A DNA stretch of 64,000 nucleotides from Sanguibacter suaedae. Lineage in GTDB: Bacteria > Actinomycetota > Actinomycetes > Actinomycetales > Cellulomonadaceae. Made by a program: the position numbers and the translations under genes. Below the pieces are notes generated by a model. The model saw nothing but the letters and a program-made list of their open reading frames with translations, ran no database searches and had not been told where the DNA came from. Each line of letters opens with the position of its first letter. The stretch's first letter is position 1. The stretch covers positions 1-64,000 of the forward strand of contig NZ_JAEINH010000001.1 in NCBI RefSeq assembly GCF_016342785.1, given 5' to 3'. Below are positions 33,910-43,004 of the stretch, piece by piece.

Positions 33910-35774
33910 TTCTTCTCGTCCTCGTCGTCGACGATCTCGGCGTCCACGACGTCCTCGTCCGACGCACCGGAGGCGTCGTCGGGCGCGGCGCCGCCCTCGG
34001 GTGCGGCGTCACCGGCGGCGTCCTGCTGCGCGTAGAGCGCCTCGCCGATCTTCTGGGCGACGGTGCTGAGGGTCTCCTGCTTGGCCTTGACCTCGGCGAT
34101 GTCGGTGCCCTCGAGCGCGGTCTTGAGCTCGTCGACGGCGGTCTGGACCTCGGTGCGGACGTCCTCGGACAGCTTGTCCTCGTTGTCCTTGAGGAGCTTC
34201 TCCGTGGAGTACGCGAAGCCCTCGGCCTGGTTGCGGGTCTCGGCCTCCTCGCGGCGCGCCTTGTCCTCGGCGGCGTGCTCCTCGGCCTCCCGGACCATGC
34301 GGTCGATGTCCTCCTTCGGCAGCGCGGAGCCACCGGTGATGGTCATCGACTGCTCCTTGCCGGTGCCGCGGTCCTTGGCGCCGACGTGCACGATGCCGTT
34401 GGCGTCGATGTCGAAGGTCACCTCGATCTGCGGGACGCCGCGCGGTGCGGGGGCGATGCCGGTGAGCTCGAAGGTGCCGAGCGGCTTGTTGTCGCGAGCG
34501 AACTCGCGCTCACCCTGGAACACCTGGATGAGGACGGACGGCTGGTTGTCGTCGGCCGTGGAGAAGATCTCGCTGCGCTTGGTGGGGATGGCCGTGTTGC
34601 GCTCGATGAGCTTGGTCATGACCCCGCCCTTGGTCTCGATGCCGAGGGACAGCGGCGTGACGTCGATGAGGAGGACGTCCTTGCGCTCACCCTTGATGAC
34701 ACCGGCCTGGAGGGCTGCACCGACGGCGACGACCTCGTCGGGGTTGACGCCCTTGTTGGGCTCGCGGCCCCCGGTGAGCTCCTTGACGACCTCGGTGACG
34801 GCGGGCATGCGGGTGGAGCCGCCGACGAGGACGACGTGGTCGATGTCGCCGAGCGAGATCCCGGCGTCACGGATGACGGCGTGGAAGGGGGCCTTGGTCC
34901 GGTCGATGAGGTCCTGCGTCATCTGCTGGAACTGGGCGCGGGTGAGCTTGGAGTCCAGGTGGATGGGCCCGTTCTCGCTCATGGAGAGGTACTGCATGGA
35001 GATGTTGGTGCTCGTCGCGGACGAGAGCTCCTTCTTGGCCTGCTCCGCGGCCTCGCGCAGACGCTGGAGGGCGATCTTGTCCTTGGAGAGGTCCACGCCG
35101 GAGGTGTTCTTGACCTCCTTGATGAGGTGCTCGACGATCCGGTTGTCCCAGTCGTCACCACCGAGGCGGTTGTCACCGGAGGTGGCGCGCACCTGGATGG
35201 TGGAGAAGTCGTCCTCGTCCTTGCCGACCTCGAGGAGCGACACGTCGAAGGTCCCGCCACCGAGGTCGAAGACGAGGATGAGCTCGTCCTCCTTGCCCTT
35301 CTCGAGCCCGTAGGCGAGTGCGGCTGCGGTGGGCTCGTTGACGATGCGCAGGACGTTGAGGCCGGCGACCTGCCCGGCGTCCTTGGTGGCCTGGCGCTCG
35401 GCGTCGTTGAAGTACGCCGGGACGGTGATGACGGCGTCGGTGACGGGCTCGCCCAGGTACTCCTCGGCGTCGCGCTTGAGCTTGCCGAGGACGCGGGCGC
35501 TGATCTCCTGCGCCGTGTACTTCTTGTCGTCGACGCCCACGGTCCAGTCGGTGCCCATGTGGCGCTTGACGGAGCTGATGGTGCGGTCGACGTTCGTCAC
35601 GGCCTGGCGCTTGGCGATCTCGCCGACCAGGACCTCTCCGTTCTTGGAGAACGCGACGACGGACGGGGTGGTGCGAGCGCCCTCGGCGTTCGCGATGACG
35701 GTGGGTTCTCCACCCTCGAGGACCGAGACGACGGAGTTGGTGGTCCCGAGGTCGATACCGACTGCACGTGCCAT
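33906..35774 (-). CDS. dnaK: Chaperone DnaK (Hsp70)
   Basis: 622 residues with full ATPase domain ([44 protein letters not shown]), the linker [10 protein letters not shown], substrate-binding domain and an acidic C-terminal tail ending in [10 protein letters not shown]. First gene of the chaperone operon dnaK-grpE-dnaJ-hspR. Two HAIR-type HspR operators lie 84-167 bases upstream of the start. Confidence 0.98.
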   Translation of the reverse strand: MARAVGIDLGTTNSVVSVLEGGEPTVIANAEGARTTPSVVAFSKNGEVLVGEIAKRQAVTNVDRTISSVKRHMGTDWTVGVDDKKYTAQEISARVLGKLKRDAEEYLGEPVTDAVITVPAYFNDAERQATKDAGQVAGLNVLRIVNEPTAAALAYGLEKGKEDELILVFDLGGGTFDVSLLEVGKDEDDFSTIQVRATSGDNRLGGDDWDNRIVEHLIKEVKNTSGVDLSKDKIALQRLREAAEQAKKELSSATSTNISMQYLSMSENGPIHLDSKLTRAQFQQMTQDLIDRTKAPFHAVIRDAGISLGDIDHVVLVGGSTRMPAVTEVVKELTGGREPNKGVNPDEVVAVGAALQAGVIKGERKDVLLIDVTPLSLGIETKGGVMTKLIERNTAIPTKRSEIFSTADDNQPSVLIQVFQGEREFARDNKPLGTFELTGIAPAPRGVPQIEVTFDIDANGIVHVGAKDRGTGKEQSMTITGGSALPKEDIDRMVREAEEHAAEDKARREEAETRNQAEGFAYSTEKLLKDNEDKLSEDVRTEVQTAVDELKTALEGTDIAEVKAKQETLSTVAQKIGEALYAQQDAAGDAAPEGGAAPDDASGASDEDVVDAEIVDDEDEKK

Positions 35775-35857
35775 GTGAGGTGCCTTTCAGAGAGCGGTCT
35801 CAGGGCTCGCGCCCTGGTGACGGTCCGCCCGACGTCGTTCCCGACGTCCGGCGTGGT

Positions 35858-35878
35858 GTTGAGCCTGCTTGACTCAAG
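35858..35878 (-). promoter_or_regulatory. HAIR element (HspR operator), proximal
   Basis: GTTGAGC-N7-ACTCAAG matches the HAIR consensus CTTGAGT-N7-ACTCAAG with few deviations. It lies upstream of dnaK. The minus strand offers TTGAGT as a -35 box, so HspR binding would cover the promoter. Confidence 0.8.
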
Positions 35879-35920
35879 TCTGCGCCTCGCCGGAGCGGAG
35901 CGCAAGCCACGAGGGCTGAA

Positions 35921-35941
35921 GTTGAGTCTGATGGGCTCAAC
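35921..35941 (-). promoter_or_regulatory. HAIR element (HspR operator), distal
   Basis: GTTGAGT-N7-GCTCAAC, a near-perfect inverted repeat with the 7-base spacer of HAIR sites. Centre-to-centre distance to the proximal site is 63 bases, six helical turns, so two HspR units could bind the same face. The minus strand reads TTGAGC here, a possible second -35. Confidence 0.78.
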
Positions 35942-36046
35942 CCTTGGGTGGGGACGAGGTATTCCCGCGTTCGGATCGGGACAAGGTACGCCCCAGCCGA
36001 CGCGCGGACCGCTCATGATCGAGGTGCGCATGCCGACGGGAATCCT

Positions 36047-36895
36047 GTGGAGGAACACGTCGTCGAGGAACAGCCAGAAGTCGTCGACGAGGCCGTCGAC
36101 GCCATACACGAACGTGACCGCGACGGCGATGCCCCGGTCCTGGACCAGCTCGTCGGCGAGGTGGCGTGGCGGCTCCTCACGTCCTGCCCGGCACGAGGCT
36201 CGTCGCTCACCCTGCGCGCTGCACAAGAACTCGATCGCCGCGGTGACCGAGCCGGTGCGCGGCTGCTCCTCCGCGCCGTCGCGCGGGTCGCCCCCGACCA
36301 GGCCCTCCACGACGCGGAGAGACGGCTCCGCCCTCCCGGTGCGGTGCGCCGCCGCGTCAAGGTCGTCGCATCCATCGCGCTCACCATCAGCCTCCTCGTG
36401 GGCGGAGCGATGGCCGCGGTGGTCGCGGGCGCCGAGGATGTGGCCCTCGTGCTCATGGGAGCGACCCACGGCCCTGTCCTGGTGGCCCGGATCATGTGGG
36501 TGCAGCGCGTCCGGCTCCCTGGACTGACGCTGCAGGAGAGCCGCTTCTGGCGTTCCCTCGGCGTGCTGCGTCCCGGTGACGCCAGCGACCTCCCGGAACT
36601 CGGGGACGGGCGCCTGCGGCGGGCGACCACCGATCTCAAATCGCCCCGGGCGCAACGCCGTCCGTCAGATGCGGAGAAGCCGGACGTCTCCGGGTGGATC
36701 GGCCTGGCGGGCGTCATCGGTGCGGTGCTCGGCCCTGTCTGCGGCCTGGCGATCCCAGGCCTCACACCAGGCGGCTTCCTCGCCCTCATGCCGGTCGGGG
36801 CCGTCGTCGCCGCGCTGGCGATCTGGGCCGTCCTCCGGTCCCGCGCGAACGATGCCGACCGTCACCCGTCATCGCGCCACGATCACAGCCGTTAG
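36047..36895 (+). CDS. Membrane protein of unknown function
   Basis: About 282 residues. An acidic N-terminal part (VEEHVVEEQPEVVDEAVDAI), a helical segment, two membrane helices in the middle (about 115-132 and 135-158), a basic linker, and two C-terminal helices (about 215-240 and 244-265), then an Arg/His-rich tail. No family recognised. The start is unsure: GTG at 36047 has GGGA upstream and leads directly into the acidic region; the frame is open from 35948. It is divergent from dnaK, and the HAIR sites lie between them. Confidence 0.5.
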   Translation: MEEHVVEEQPEVVDEAVDAIHERDRDGDAPVLDQLVGEVAWRLLTSCPARGSSLTLRAAQELDRRGDRAGARLLLRAVARVAPDQALHDAERRLRPPGAVRRRVKVVASIALTISLLVGGAMAAVVAGAEDVALVLMGATHGPVLVARIMWVQRVRLPGLTLQESRFWRSLGVLRPGDASDLPELGDGRLRRATTDLKSPRAQRRPSDAEKPDVSGWIGLAGVIGAVLGPVCGLAIPGLTPGGFLALMPVGAVVAALAIWAVLRSRANDADRHPSSRHDHSR

Positions 36896-36960
36896 CACCC
36901 GCGCATGAGCACGCCGATCACCGTCGGGACGTGGCCGGGCGGTGCCGCGCGGCTGGACGC

Positions 36961-37572
36961 TCAGTGCGGGGCGGGTGCCCGCAGCCCGAGGGAGCGCAGC
37001 TCGAGGGCCGCGAGCGCCCGCACGACGTCGGGGTCCTTGGTGCGCCACGCGTCGGCGGGGTCGTCGCTGATGCGGGCGAGGGCGCGGACGGGCTGCTTGG
37101 CGAGGGCTCGCAGGGCGAAGAGGTCGAGGTCGGCTGCGTTGTCGAGGATGCGTCGGGCTGCGCGGGCGCGGCTCACGAAGCGGGCGCGCGCAATGAACCA
37201 GACGGCGACGACGAGGAGGATCGGGACGGCCGCGATGGTGAGACCGAGGAGCATGGCGAGCTGCATCGCTCCTTCCTGGACCTCCACGCCTGCCTGGGAG
37301 ATGGAGTCGGCGGCGTTCCCGGCCGCCGTGAAGGGTGTGCGGGCCTCGTCGCCGACGAGAGGCACGCGGGCGACGGTGTCACCCGCGGAGCTCAGCCCGT
37401 CGGACAGGGACGTCCCGGCGTCCTCGAGGGTCCGGCCGGGCCCGGCGAGCACGGCGACGGTGTCGTGCACCCACCTCCCCGCACGCACCCAGGTGATCAC
37501 CCACGCGATCACGAGGAGGTCGGCGAGGACCTGGAACATGCGACGGCGGGGTGTCTGCGCGTAGAGGGTCAC
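36961..37572 (-). CDS. Membrane protein of unknown function
   Basis: 203 residues. A membrane segment at about 12-30, a polar loop of about 80 residues, a second segment at about 110-133 followed by positively charged residues, and a C-terminal soluble helical region (ALRALAKQPVRALARISDDP). The loop between the segments would face outside. No family recognised. GTG was chosen because upstream codons are low-quality and would collide with the divergent acetyltransferase promoter. Confidence 0.7.
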   Translation of the reverse strand: MTLYAQTPRRRMFQVLADLLVIAWVITWVRAGRWVHDTVAVLAGPGRTLEDAGTSLSDGLSSAGDTVARVPLVGDEARTPFTAAGNAADSISQAGVEVQEGAMQLAMLLGLTIAAVPILLVVAVWFIARARFVSRARAARRILDNAADLDLFALRALAKQPVRALARISDDPADAWRTKDPDVVRALAALELRSLGLRAPAPH

Positions 37573-37654
37573 GCGAGCATCCTGGCGTGCGGAAGCCCGG
37601 AGTGCGAGGCAACGTGCTGTGTCTACAGCCAGTGGCCCGCGAGACACTCATCGC

Positions 37655-38059
37655 ATGACCCCTGAGATCGAGCTGTCTCCGCGCGGACCCCTCACCGACA
37701 CCGAGCTCGAGACCTTGCACGCCGCCGCGTTCGCGCACCCGGTCACGGACACACCGTGGCGGCAGCGCCTCGAGGACCGCAGCATCGCGTGGATCACCGC
37801 GCGGCAGGACAGCCGGCTCGTCGGGTTCGTCAACGTCGTCGGTGACGGGGGTGCGCACGCGATCCTCCTCGACACCTGCGTCGCCCCGGACTTCCAGGCA
37901 CGTGGGGTGGGCCGGGCGCTCGTCGGCGCCGCCGTCGACGAGGCACGACGGCTCGGTTGCGAGTGGGTGCACGCCGACTACGAACCACACCTCGTGGACT
38001 TCTACGAGAAGTCGTGCGGCATGCGCCCCACGGAAGCCGGGCTCGTCAGGCTCCGCTGA
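37655..38059 (+). CDS. GNAT-family acetyltransferase
   Basis: 134 residues, the usual size of a single GNAT domain. The acetyl-CoA motif ARGVGRAL (following FQ) and the beta-bulge strand LLDTCVAP are visible, as is the DFYEKSCGM segment near the C-terminus. It transfers an acetyl group from acetyl-CoA to an amine; substrate unknown. Shorter than most antibiotic acetyltransferases. Alone, divergent from the membrane protein gene at 36961-37572. Confidence 0.85.
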   Translation: MTPEIELSPRGPLTDTELETLHAAAFAHPVTDTPWRQRLEDRSIAWITARQDSRLVGFVNVVGDGGAHAILLDTCVAPDFQARGVGRALVGAAVDEARRLGCEWVHADYEPHLVDFYEKSCGMRPTEAGLVRLR

Positions 38060-38127
38060 TCGGCGCTCGCTGCCCAGCTGGGACCGTAGGCGACGTCACC
38101 CCCGTTCCCCCGGATCGAGCTGGCCCG

Positions 38128-38946
38128 TCAGCCACACGCTGCGATGATCACGGGATCCGCCGCAACGCCGAGATCGACGTGCGCCTGCCCATCTCGGAAC
38201 GTCACGGCATGGGTGTCCTGACGTAACGGGAAGTGCCTCTCGAGCGGGTGGGACTCGACGATGACGGCAAGAGGCGAACCTGGCACGGCTCGATAGATCC
38301 CCAGCATGCCATTGAAGAGGAACTGATTCTCGGTCATGACCACGGCGCACCCTCCTGGTCCGCGCTCGACCACGACCTCGTCCTCAGCGGACAGCAGCGC
38401 GCTCCCGAGCAGCGCGCACGTGGCCGACAACGCCATGAATCCTGCCGCGACTGCCAGCAAAGCTGGATGTCGCCCGACGGGCTGCTCCGGCTCGTCGCGC
38501 GCCCGCCGTCGGCGGACGACGAGGACCACGACCAGGACGATGAGGATCGCGACCGGCCCCTGCCACGACGGAATCACGGACACCAGCGGGAACGCGAGGA
38601 GGAGCATCACGACCACGATCCAAGGAATCGTCTGAGCCATGCTTGCTAGGGCGACGCCTCCCACGAGGCCTGCGCAGAGCCCGAGCTCTACGCGCGACAG
38701 CCGTCCAGGTGCCCGGAGCGAGAGCCGTCCCGCGGCACCGAGGACCACGGCAACGGACCCACCGACAACCGTCGTCCACGGAGGCTCGACGATGCGCTCG
38801 TCCACGATCAGCACCACCCTCCCGGAGAAGACGTCGATACCGACGACAGCCACGAAGAAGGCGGCGGCGAGAACCGAGGCGACCAACCCGAGCCAGGTAC
38901 GCCACCCGGAGCGGGCAGCAGGACCGGCATCGGGGGTCGGGGGCAC
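38128..38946 (-). CDS. Membrane protein of unknown function
   Basis: 272 residues with about six hydrophobic segments (roughly 17-39, 57-75, 88-108, 111-128, 131-148, 165-185) and a C-terminal soluble part of about 85 residues, probably extracytoplasmic, with paired Cys (GPGGCAVVMTENQF and the C-terminal IIAACG). GTG start. No family recognised. It lies 15 bases downstream of the hypothetical gene at 38961-39419, likely in one transcript. Confidence 0.65.
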   Translation of the reverse strand: MPPTPDAGPAARSGWRTWLGLVASVLAAAFFVAVVGIDVFSGRVVLIVDERIVEPPWTTVVGGSVAVVLGAAGRLSLRAPGRLSRVELGLCAGLVGGVALASMAQTIPWIVVVMLLLAFPLVSVIPSWQGPVAILIVLVVVLVVRRRRARDEPEQPVGRHPALLAVAAGFMALSATCALLGSALLSAEDEVVVERGPGGCAVVMTENQFLFNGMLGIYRAVPGSPLAVIVESHPLERHFPLRQDTHAVTFRDGQAHVDLGVAADPVIIAACG

Positions 38947-38960
38947 CGGGGGCTGCCGTA

Positions 38961-39419
38961 TCAGGCCGGCTGCGCGAAGGTGGCGTAGGGGGCGACGTGC
39001 ACGCCCTCGCTCACGAGCCGCTCGTCGTCCCCGCCGTCCGTCAGACCCAGGTCGGCGCCGTAGGCGGACGACATCGAGAAGACGCTGAAGCCGGCGTGGA
39101 AGTCACGGCCGATGTCGCTCGGGGTGCTCGTCAGTCCACGTGCGGCGAGGTCCGCGAGGACGTCGTCGAGGAACCGGCCCGTGAGGTGGACACCGTCGTA
39201 CGTGGCCTCGTCGCCCTCGCCGTACCCGACGGCGACCGCCTCCACGGTCCGGTCCGGCGCGTAGTGGACCACGAGGTTGGTCGGTGGGCCGTACGCGACC
39301 TTGCGCGCGAGCGCGCCGGCGTCCGACGGGCCGGTGACGCGCTCGACGGCGTCCCGGGCGTCGCCGATCCGCACGGCCTCGCCACCGACGCCGACCCCGA
39401 TACCGGGCAGGATCTCCAT
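38961..39419 (-). CDS. Protein of unknown function
   Basis: 152 residues, soluble and rather acidic, with no signal peptide or membrane segment. The N-terminus MEILPGIGVG and central YGPPTNLVVHYAPDRTVEAVAVG read as alternating beta-strands. I do not recognise the family. ATG start. Adjacent downstream is the membrane protein gene at 38128-38946, 15 bases away and on the same strand. Confidence 0.65.
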   Translation of the reverse strand: MEILPGIGVGVGGEAVRIGDARDAVERVTGPSDAGALARKVAYGPPTNLVVHYAPDRTVEAVAVGYGEGDEATYDGVHLTGRFLDDVLADLAARGLTSTPSDIGRDFHAGFSVFSMSSAYGADLGLTDGGDDERLVSEGVHVAPYATFAQPA

Positions 39420-39551
39420 GCCTGGAGCCTACCCGGGGCGCCACGACCGGCTCGGGTTGTGGTCGCAGATCGCGTCAGGCGACACCAGTCCGGTGTCGGT
39501 AGACGATGCCCCGACCACATGGCGATGCTCTTGGCACTTGGGAGACACGTC

Positions 39552-40487
39552 CTAGGTGTCCTGGCGCGACCCGTCGCCGTCCTGGCCGGACCTGCTCTCG
39601 ATCGCCGTCAGCAGGTCAGCCGACGGCTGCAGGACCCTGATGTCGGCGGGCATGTCCACGCCCGCCTCGGTGAGGGCACCTGCGACCGACTCGATGACCC
39701 GGTCACGGGTCTCGAGCGCGTCGAGCTGGCGGGCGCCGGACCAGAACCGCAGGTCGAAGTTGATGGTCGACGCGGCGAGCTCGGTCAGCAGGCACTGGGG
39801 AGCCGGCTCGGCCGCCACCCCGGGCACCTGGCGGACCGCGTCGAGCACGACGGTCCTGGCCCGGGCCAGGTCGGTCGCGTAGTCGACGCCGATGACCACC
39901 GTCGTGCGGATGTGCGCGTACCCGGTCTGCACGGCGAGGACCTCGCCGTGCACGGTGCTGTTGGGGACCAGGACGCGGCGCCCGTCGAACGTCCGCACCA
40001 CCGTCTCGCGGAGGTTGACCTCCTCCACGGTGCCCTGGATGTCACCGACGGCGATCTGGTCGCCCGCTCTGAACGGTTCCCGGACGAGGATCAGCAGACC
40101 CGTGAAGAGGTTCGCGAGGACGTTCTGGAACGCGATGCCGATCGCCACCGACACGATCCCCAGGCCACCGAGGACATCCACGGGGCGCACGCTCGGGAAC
40201 GCGACGGTCAGACCAGCACCGACCGCGAACGCCCCGAGGACGAAGGCCGCGATCGAGGAGAAGACCCGCGCGTAGGAGCGCGTGTGTCTGCGGGCCAGCC
40301 ACCAGCGCACCACCATGCGCAACGCCCTCGCCAGGAGGAGCCCGACGAGGATGACACCCGCCCCGAGGAGGAGCTGCTCGGGTTCGACGGGCGGCAGGTC
40401 GAGCCCCGCCTCCTCGAGACCGGGCACCACACCGTCCCCCTCCGCGGCGACGAGCGCCCAGCGGGACGACAGGCCGACGAGAATCAT
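39552..40487 (-). CDS. MscS-family mechanosensitive ion channel
   Basis: 311 residues. Three membrane helices (about 35-55, 68-90, 95-120) with a pore helix rich in Gly/Ala (VDVLGGLGIVSVAIGIAFQ), then the MscS beta domain with NVLANLFTGLLILVREPFRAGD, FDGRRVLVPNSTV and an alpha/beta C-terminus. It releases solutes when the membrane stretches on osmotic downshift. The start is ATG (MILVGLSSR); the frame is open upstream but crosses the promoter of the divergent marR gene. It is divergent from the MarR/DoxX pair. Confidence 0.9.
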   Translation of the reverse strand: MILVGLSSRWALVAAEGDGVVPGLEEAGLDLPPVEPEQLLLGAGVILVGLLLARALRMVVRWWLARRHTRSYARVFSSIAAFVLGAFAVGAGLTVAFPSVRPVDVLGGLGIVSVAIGIAFQNVLANLFTGLLILVREPFRAGDQIAVGDIQGTVEEVNLRETVVRTFDGRRVLVPNSTVHGEVLAVQTGYAHIRTTVVIGVDYATDLARARTVVLDAVRQVPGVAAEPAPQCLLTELAASTINFDLRFWSGARQLDALETRDRVIESVAGALTEAGVDMPADIRVLQPSADLLTAIESRSGQDGDGSRQDT

Positions 40488-40523
40488 CCGCCCAGTCTCC
40501 CCCACCTGGACGAATCCGACTTC

Positions 40524-40572
40524 TTGACATCGCGCCCTGTGGCGGTACCGTTTATTTGAGACCTCAAGTAAA
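40524..40572 (+). promoter_or_regulatory. Promoter and operator of the marR-doxX operon
   Basis: TTGACA (40524-40529) and TACCGT (40546-40551) at 16-base spacing. The operator, TTTATTTGAG-AC-CTCAAGTAAA (40551-40572), has 9 of 10 matching base pairs between its arms and covers the start of transcription, so the MarR protein should repress itself. Confidence 0.7.
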
Positions 40573-40582
40573 GGAGTGGTCG

Positions 40583-41101
40583 ATGTCGGAGACGAGCGAG
40601 CTGCCCACCACACCGCGCTGGTTGGACGACCAGGAGATGGAGGCCTGGCTGCGCGTGCTGCGGCTCGTCATGCTCCTGCCCGGCACGCTCGATCGCCAGC
40701 TCCGCCGCGACTCGGGCCTCATGCACTCGTCGTACATGATCCTCGCGACCCTGTCCGACGCACTCGACACCTCCATGCAGATGACAGACCTCGCCCGCAA
40801 GACCGCCACGTCGGCCAGCCGCCTCTCCCACGCCGTCGCCGCCCTGGAGCAGCACGGCTGGGTCGCCCGCCACCGCGCACCTGAGGACCGGCGCAGGCAG
40901 ATCGCCACGCTCACCGACGCCGGGAAGCAGGTCCTCGTGCGGACCGCACCCGGGCACGTCGAGCAGGTCCGGACCACCGTCCTCGACCCGCTCGACCCCC
41001 ACGAGGTCCAGCAGCTCTCCGCGCTGCTGGCGAAGATCGTCGGCCCCCTCGAGGCCGACGCCACCGAGAACGACCCCACCCGCCCCGCACCACCACCCTG
41101 A
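40583..41101 (+). CDS. MarR-family transcriptional regulator
   Basis: 172 residues with the winged-helix core MTDLARKTATSASRLSHAVAALEQHGWVARHRAPEDRR, including the DRR wing. It follows a palindromic operator (40551-40572) and an AAAGGAG ribosome-binding site. MarR proteins respond to phenolic or oxidant ligands. The next gene, ten bases away, encodes a DoxX protein, its likely target in the same operon. Confidence 0.92.
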   Translation: MSETSELPTTPRWLDDQEMEAWLRVLRLVMLLPGTLDRQLRRDSGLMHSSYMILATLSDALDTSMQMTDLARKTATSASRLSHAVAALEQHGWVARHRAPEDRRRQIATLTDAGKQVLVRTAPGHVEQVRTTVLDPLDPHEVQQLSALLAKIVGPLEADATENDPTRPAPPP

Positions 41102-41111
41102 GGAGAACCCT

Positions 41112-41555
41112 GTGCACACCCTTCTTCACCCTGCCCGCACCACGCCTGTCCTCGCCGACATCGCGCTGCTCGTCACCCGGGTGCTCCTCGGCGTCGTGCT
41201 CATCGCCCACGGCTGGCAGAAGTTCAACGAGTACACGATCGACGGCACCACCGAGTCGTTCGACGGCATGGGCATCCCCGCCCCCGCGGCGGCAGCCGTC
41301 TTCGCGACCTTCGTGGAGCTCGTCGGCGGGATCGCCCTCGTCATCGGGCTGCTGACGCCCGTGTTCGCGGCCCTCGCCACCCTCAACTTCATCGGCGCGA
41401 TCGTCTTCGTCCACGCAGGCAACGGCATCTTCGTCGACCAGGGCGGCTCCGAGCTCGTCCTCGCCCTCATCGCCGGCCTTGTCATCCTCATCGCTCTCGG
41501 CGCCGGACGCATCAGCGTCGACCACCTCATCACCAGGCGCTCCCGCACCGCCTGA
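41112..41555 (+). CDS. DoxX-family membrane protein
   Basis: 147 residues with four membrane helices (about 14-33, 58-80, 87-105, 112-130). RVLLGVVLIAHGWQKF in the first helix and FVELVGGIALVIGLLTP in the second are typical of DoxX. Family members have been linked to redox homeostasis and to thiol oxidation in mycobacteria; precise role unknown. GTG start with AGGAG upstream, ten bases after marR, so co-transcribed with its regulator. Confidence 0.88.
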   Translation: MHTLLHPARTTPVLADIALLVTRVLLGVVLIAHGWQKFNEYTIDGTTESFDGMGIPAPAAAAVFATFVELVGGIALVIGLLTPVFAALATLNFIGAIVFVHAGNGIFVDQGGSELVLALIAGLVILIALGAGRISVDHLITRRSRTA

Positions 41556-41625
41556 GCGCCGGACCCGAGACCTCCACCCAGAGCGTCGATCTCTCCCGCG
41601 AGCGCACGACGGCACACCTCTGCTG

Positions 41626-41643
41626 CGTGAGGAGATCCTCACG
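41626..41643. terminator. Small hairpin after the DoxX gene
   Basis: CGTGAGGA and TCCTCACG form perfect 8-base arms around GA in the 176-base gap after the marR-doxX operon. With a two-base centre it is a poor RNA hairpin, so it may be a DNA-binding site instead. Confidence 0.35.
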
Positions 41644-41731
41644 TCGTCCCCGCTCCCGCCGATGCGTCTCCATGGAGCGCCCGCGCCGGGGAGCTCCGCA
41701 GAGATGGCGATGACAGTACGCACGAGGTGAC

Positions 41732-42424
41732 ATGGGGAACGACAGCGAGAGGACGGCCAGGACCGGCTGGGAGTGGCAGGACGGGACGCTCTACCGACGG
41801 CAACGGCGGCGGTGGGTTCCGCGAGCCGTGCTGCACGGCGTCGAGGTGCTGGCCCTTCTGCTGCTCCCTGCGGCCGTCCTGGTCCCGGCGGTCCAGGCGC
41901 TGGCCGAGGCGTCATGGAGCTGGTCCTCCGAGACCTGCGTCGCGACACGCGGCGGGGAGTCGTCGTGCGGCGGGGCCTGGGTGTTTCTGGTCATCGGCTC
42001 GGCACTCCTCGCAGGGTGGATCGCGGCTCTGGTCATGGCGGTACGAGCCTCCGACGCGCAGCGCAAGCAGATCGCGACTCCGCTCCATCTCGACGCACGC
42101 CTCCTGCACGCCACCATCCCAGAGACGCTCCTGCACGGTCCGGCCCGGATCAGCATCCGATGGGAGGACGTCCTGACGATCGAGCCACCCGCGCACGGCG
42201 CCGACACCCTGCTGGTGCGTCTCGTCCCAGGCGCCGAGGTGATCGCGCGGGACAGGGTCGCGCGTAAGAAACCGCTGGTGGGAGACGGGTCGTTCGTGAC
42301 GATCGAGTGCGGAGAGACGGCCGTGGACGCTCCGGTCCTGCGCTACTTCCTCAGTGACATCAGCAGGTGGGGACTCGCGACCCAGGCCGGCGCCGACCAC
42401 GCCCTCCGGGTCGCGGGAGTCTAG
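41732..42424 (+). CDS. Membrane protein of unknown function
   Basis: 230 residues with two membrane segments (about 37-58 and 83-105) enclosing a short extracytoplasmic loop with two Cys (ETCVATRGGESSCGG), followed by a soluble beta-rich domain with RISIRWEDVLTIE that resembles a PH-like (bPH) fold. Function unknown. ATG start. No obvious partner next to it. Confidence 0.65.
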   Translation: MGNDSERTARTGWEWQDGTLYRRQRRRWVPRAVLHGVEVLALLLLPAAVLVPAVQALAEASWSWSSETCVATRGGESSCGGAWVFLVIGSALLAGWIAALVMAVRASDAQRKQIATPLHLDARLLHATIPETLLHGPARISIRWEDVLTIEPPAHGADTLLVRLVPGAEVIARDRVARKKPLVGDGSFVTIECGETAVDAPVLRYFLSDISRWGLATQAGADHALRVAGV

Positions 42425-42574
42425 ACGTACCTCGCAACTCCGGCCATACCGCACGATGTGCTCTTATTCACATACCCGGGGCACAGCGAGCGCGCGCGCC
42501 CAACCCGGGACGGTGCGAGAGTTCACCCGGGCAACCGCCCTCTTGACCCGGTTCCATCAGAAATGGGCAGTCAC

Positions 42575-42877
42575 GTGACCACAGATTCGCTCGTCGGCCT
42601 CCTCTCCTGGATCATCATCGGCCTCGTCGCCGGTGCCATCGCCCGTGCAGTCCTCCCCGGCCGCGCCGGTGGCGGATGGCTCACCAGCCTCGTCGTCGGC
42701 GTCGTCGGCGCCATCGTCGGCGGCTACATCGGCCGCCACTACTTCGGTGCCTCCACCAACGAGAGCATCTTCGACATCGGCACCTGGCTGTGGGCCTTCC
42801 TGGGTTCGCTCCTGGTCCTCGCCATCGTCGGCCTCGTCGCCGGCGGGCGCTCGCGCCGCAGCCGCAGCCGCGCCTAG
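42575..42877 (+). CDS. GlsB/YeaQ/YmgE-family stress membrane protein
   Basis: 100 residues with three membrane helices, Gly-rich. The repeated Gly motifs GLVAGAIARAVLPGR and VVGVVGAIVGGYIG are diagnostic of the family (transglycosylase-associated by old annotation), which responds to general stress. No catalytic residues. GTG start; the open frame extends upstream but is not hydrophobic. A short basic tail follows. Confidence 0.88.
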   Translation: MTTDSLVGLLSWIIIGLVAGAIARAVLPGRAGGGWLTSLVVGVVGAIVGGYIGRHYFGASTNESIFDIGTWLWAFLGSLLVLAIVGLVAGGRSRRSRSRA

Positions 42878-42899
42878 GGCTCACGCCCTCCCCGAACCG

Positions 42900-42936
42900 A
42901 CGGCCGTCGCTCCTCCCCCCTGGGAGCGGTGGCCGT
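42900..42936 (+). terminator. Imperfect terminator hairpin
   Basis: ACGGCCGTCGCTCC pairs with GGAGCGGTGGCCGT with two mismatches around the loop TCCCCCCT(G). It lies 23 bases after the stop of the GlsB-family gene. No T tract follows. Confidence 0.5.
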
Positions 42937-43004
42937 CGCCATGCCCACGGCGGCAGCCGACAAATCCGTTGCCCCGACCCGACCGCGGCTGCCAGGGTGA
43001 CGGC

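Noticed and set aside
34275-36527. 750-codon open frame antisense to dnaK
   Set aside because: Low-complexity translation that mirrors the dnaK codons; dnaK on the other strand is unequivocal.
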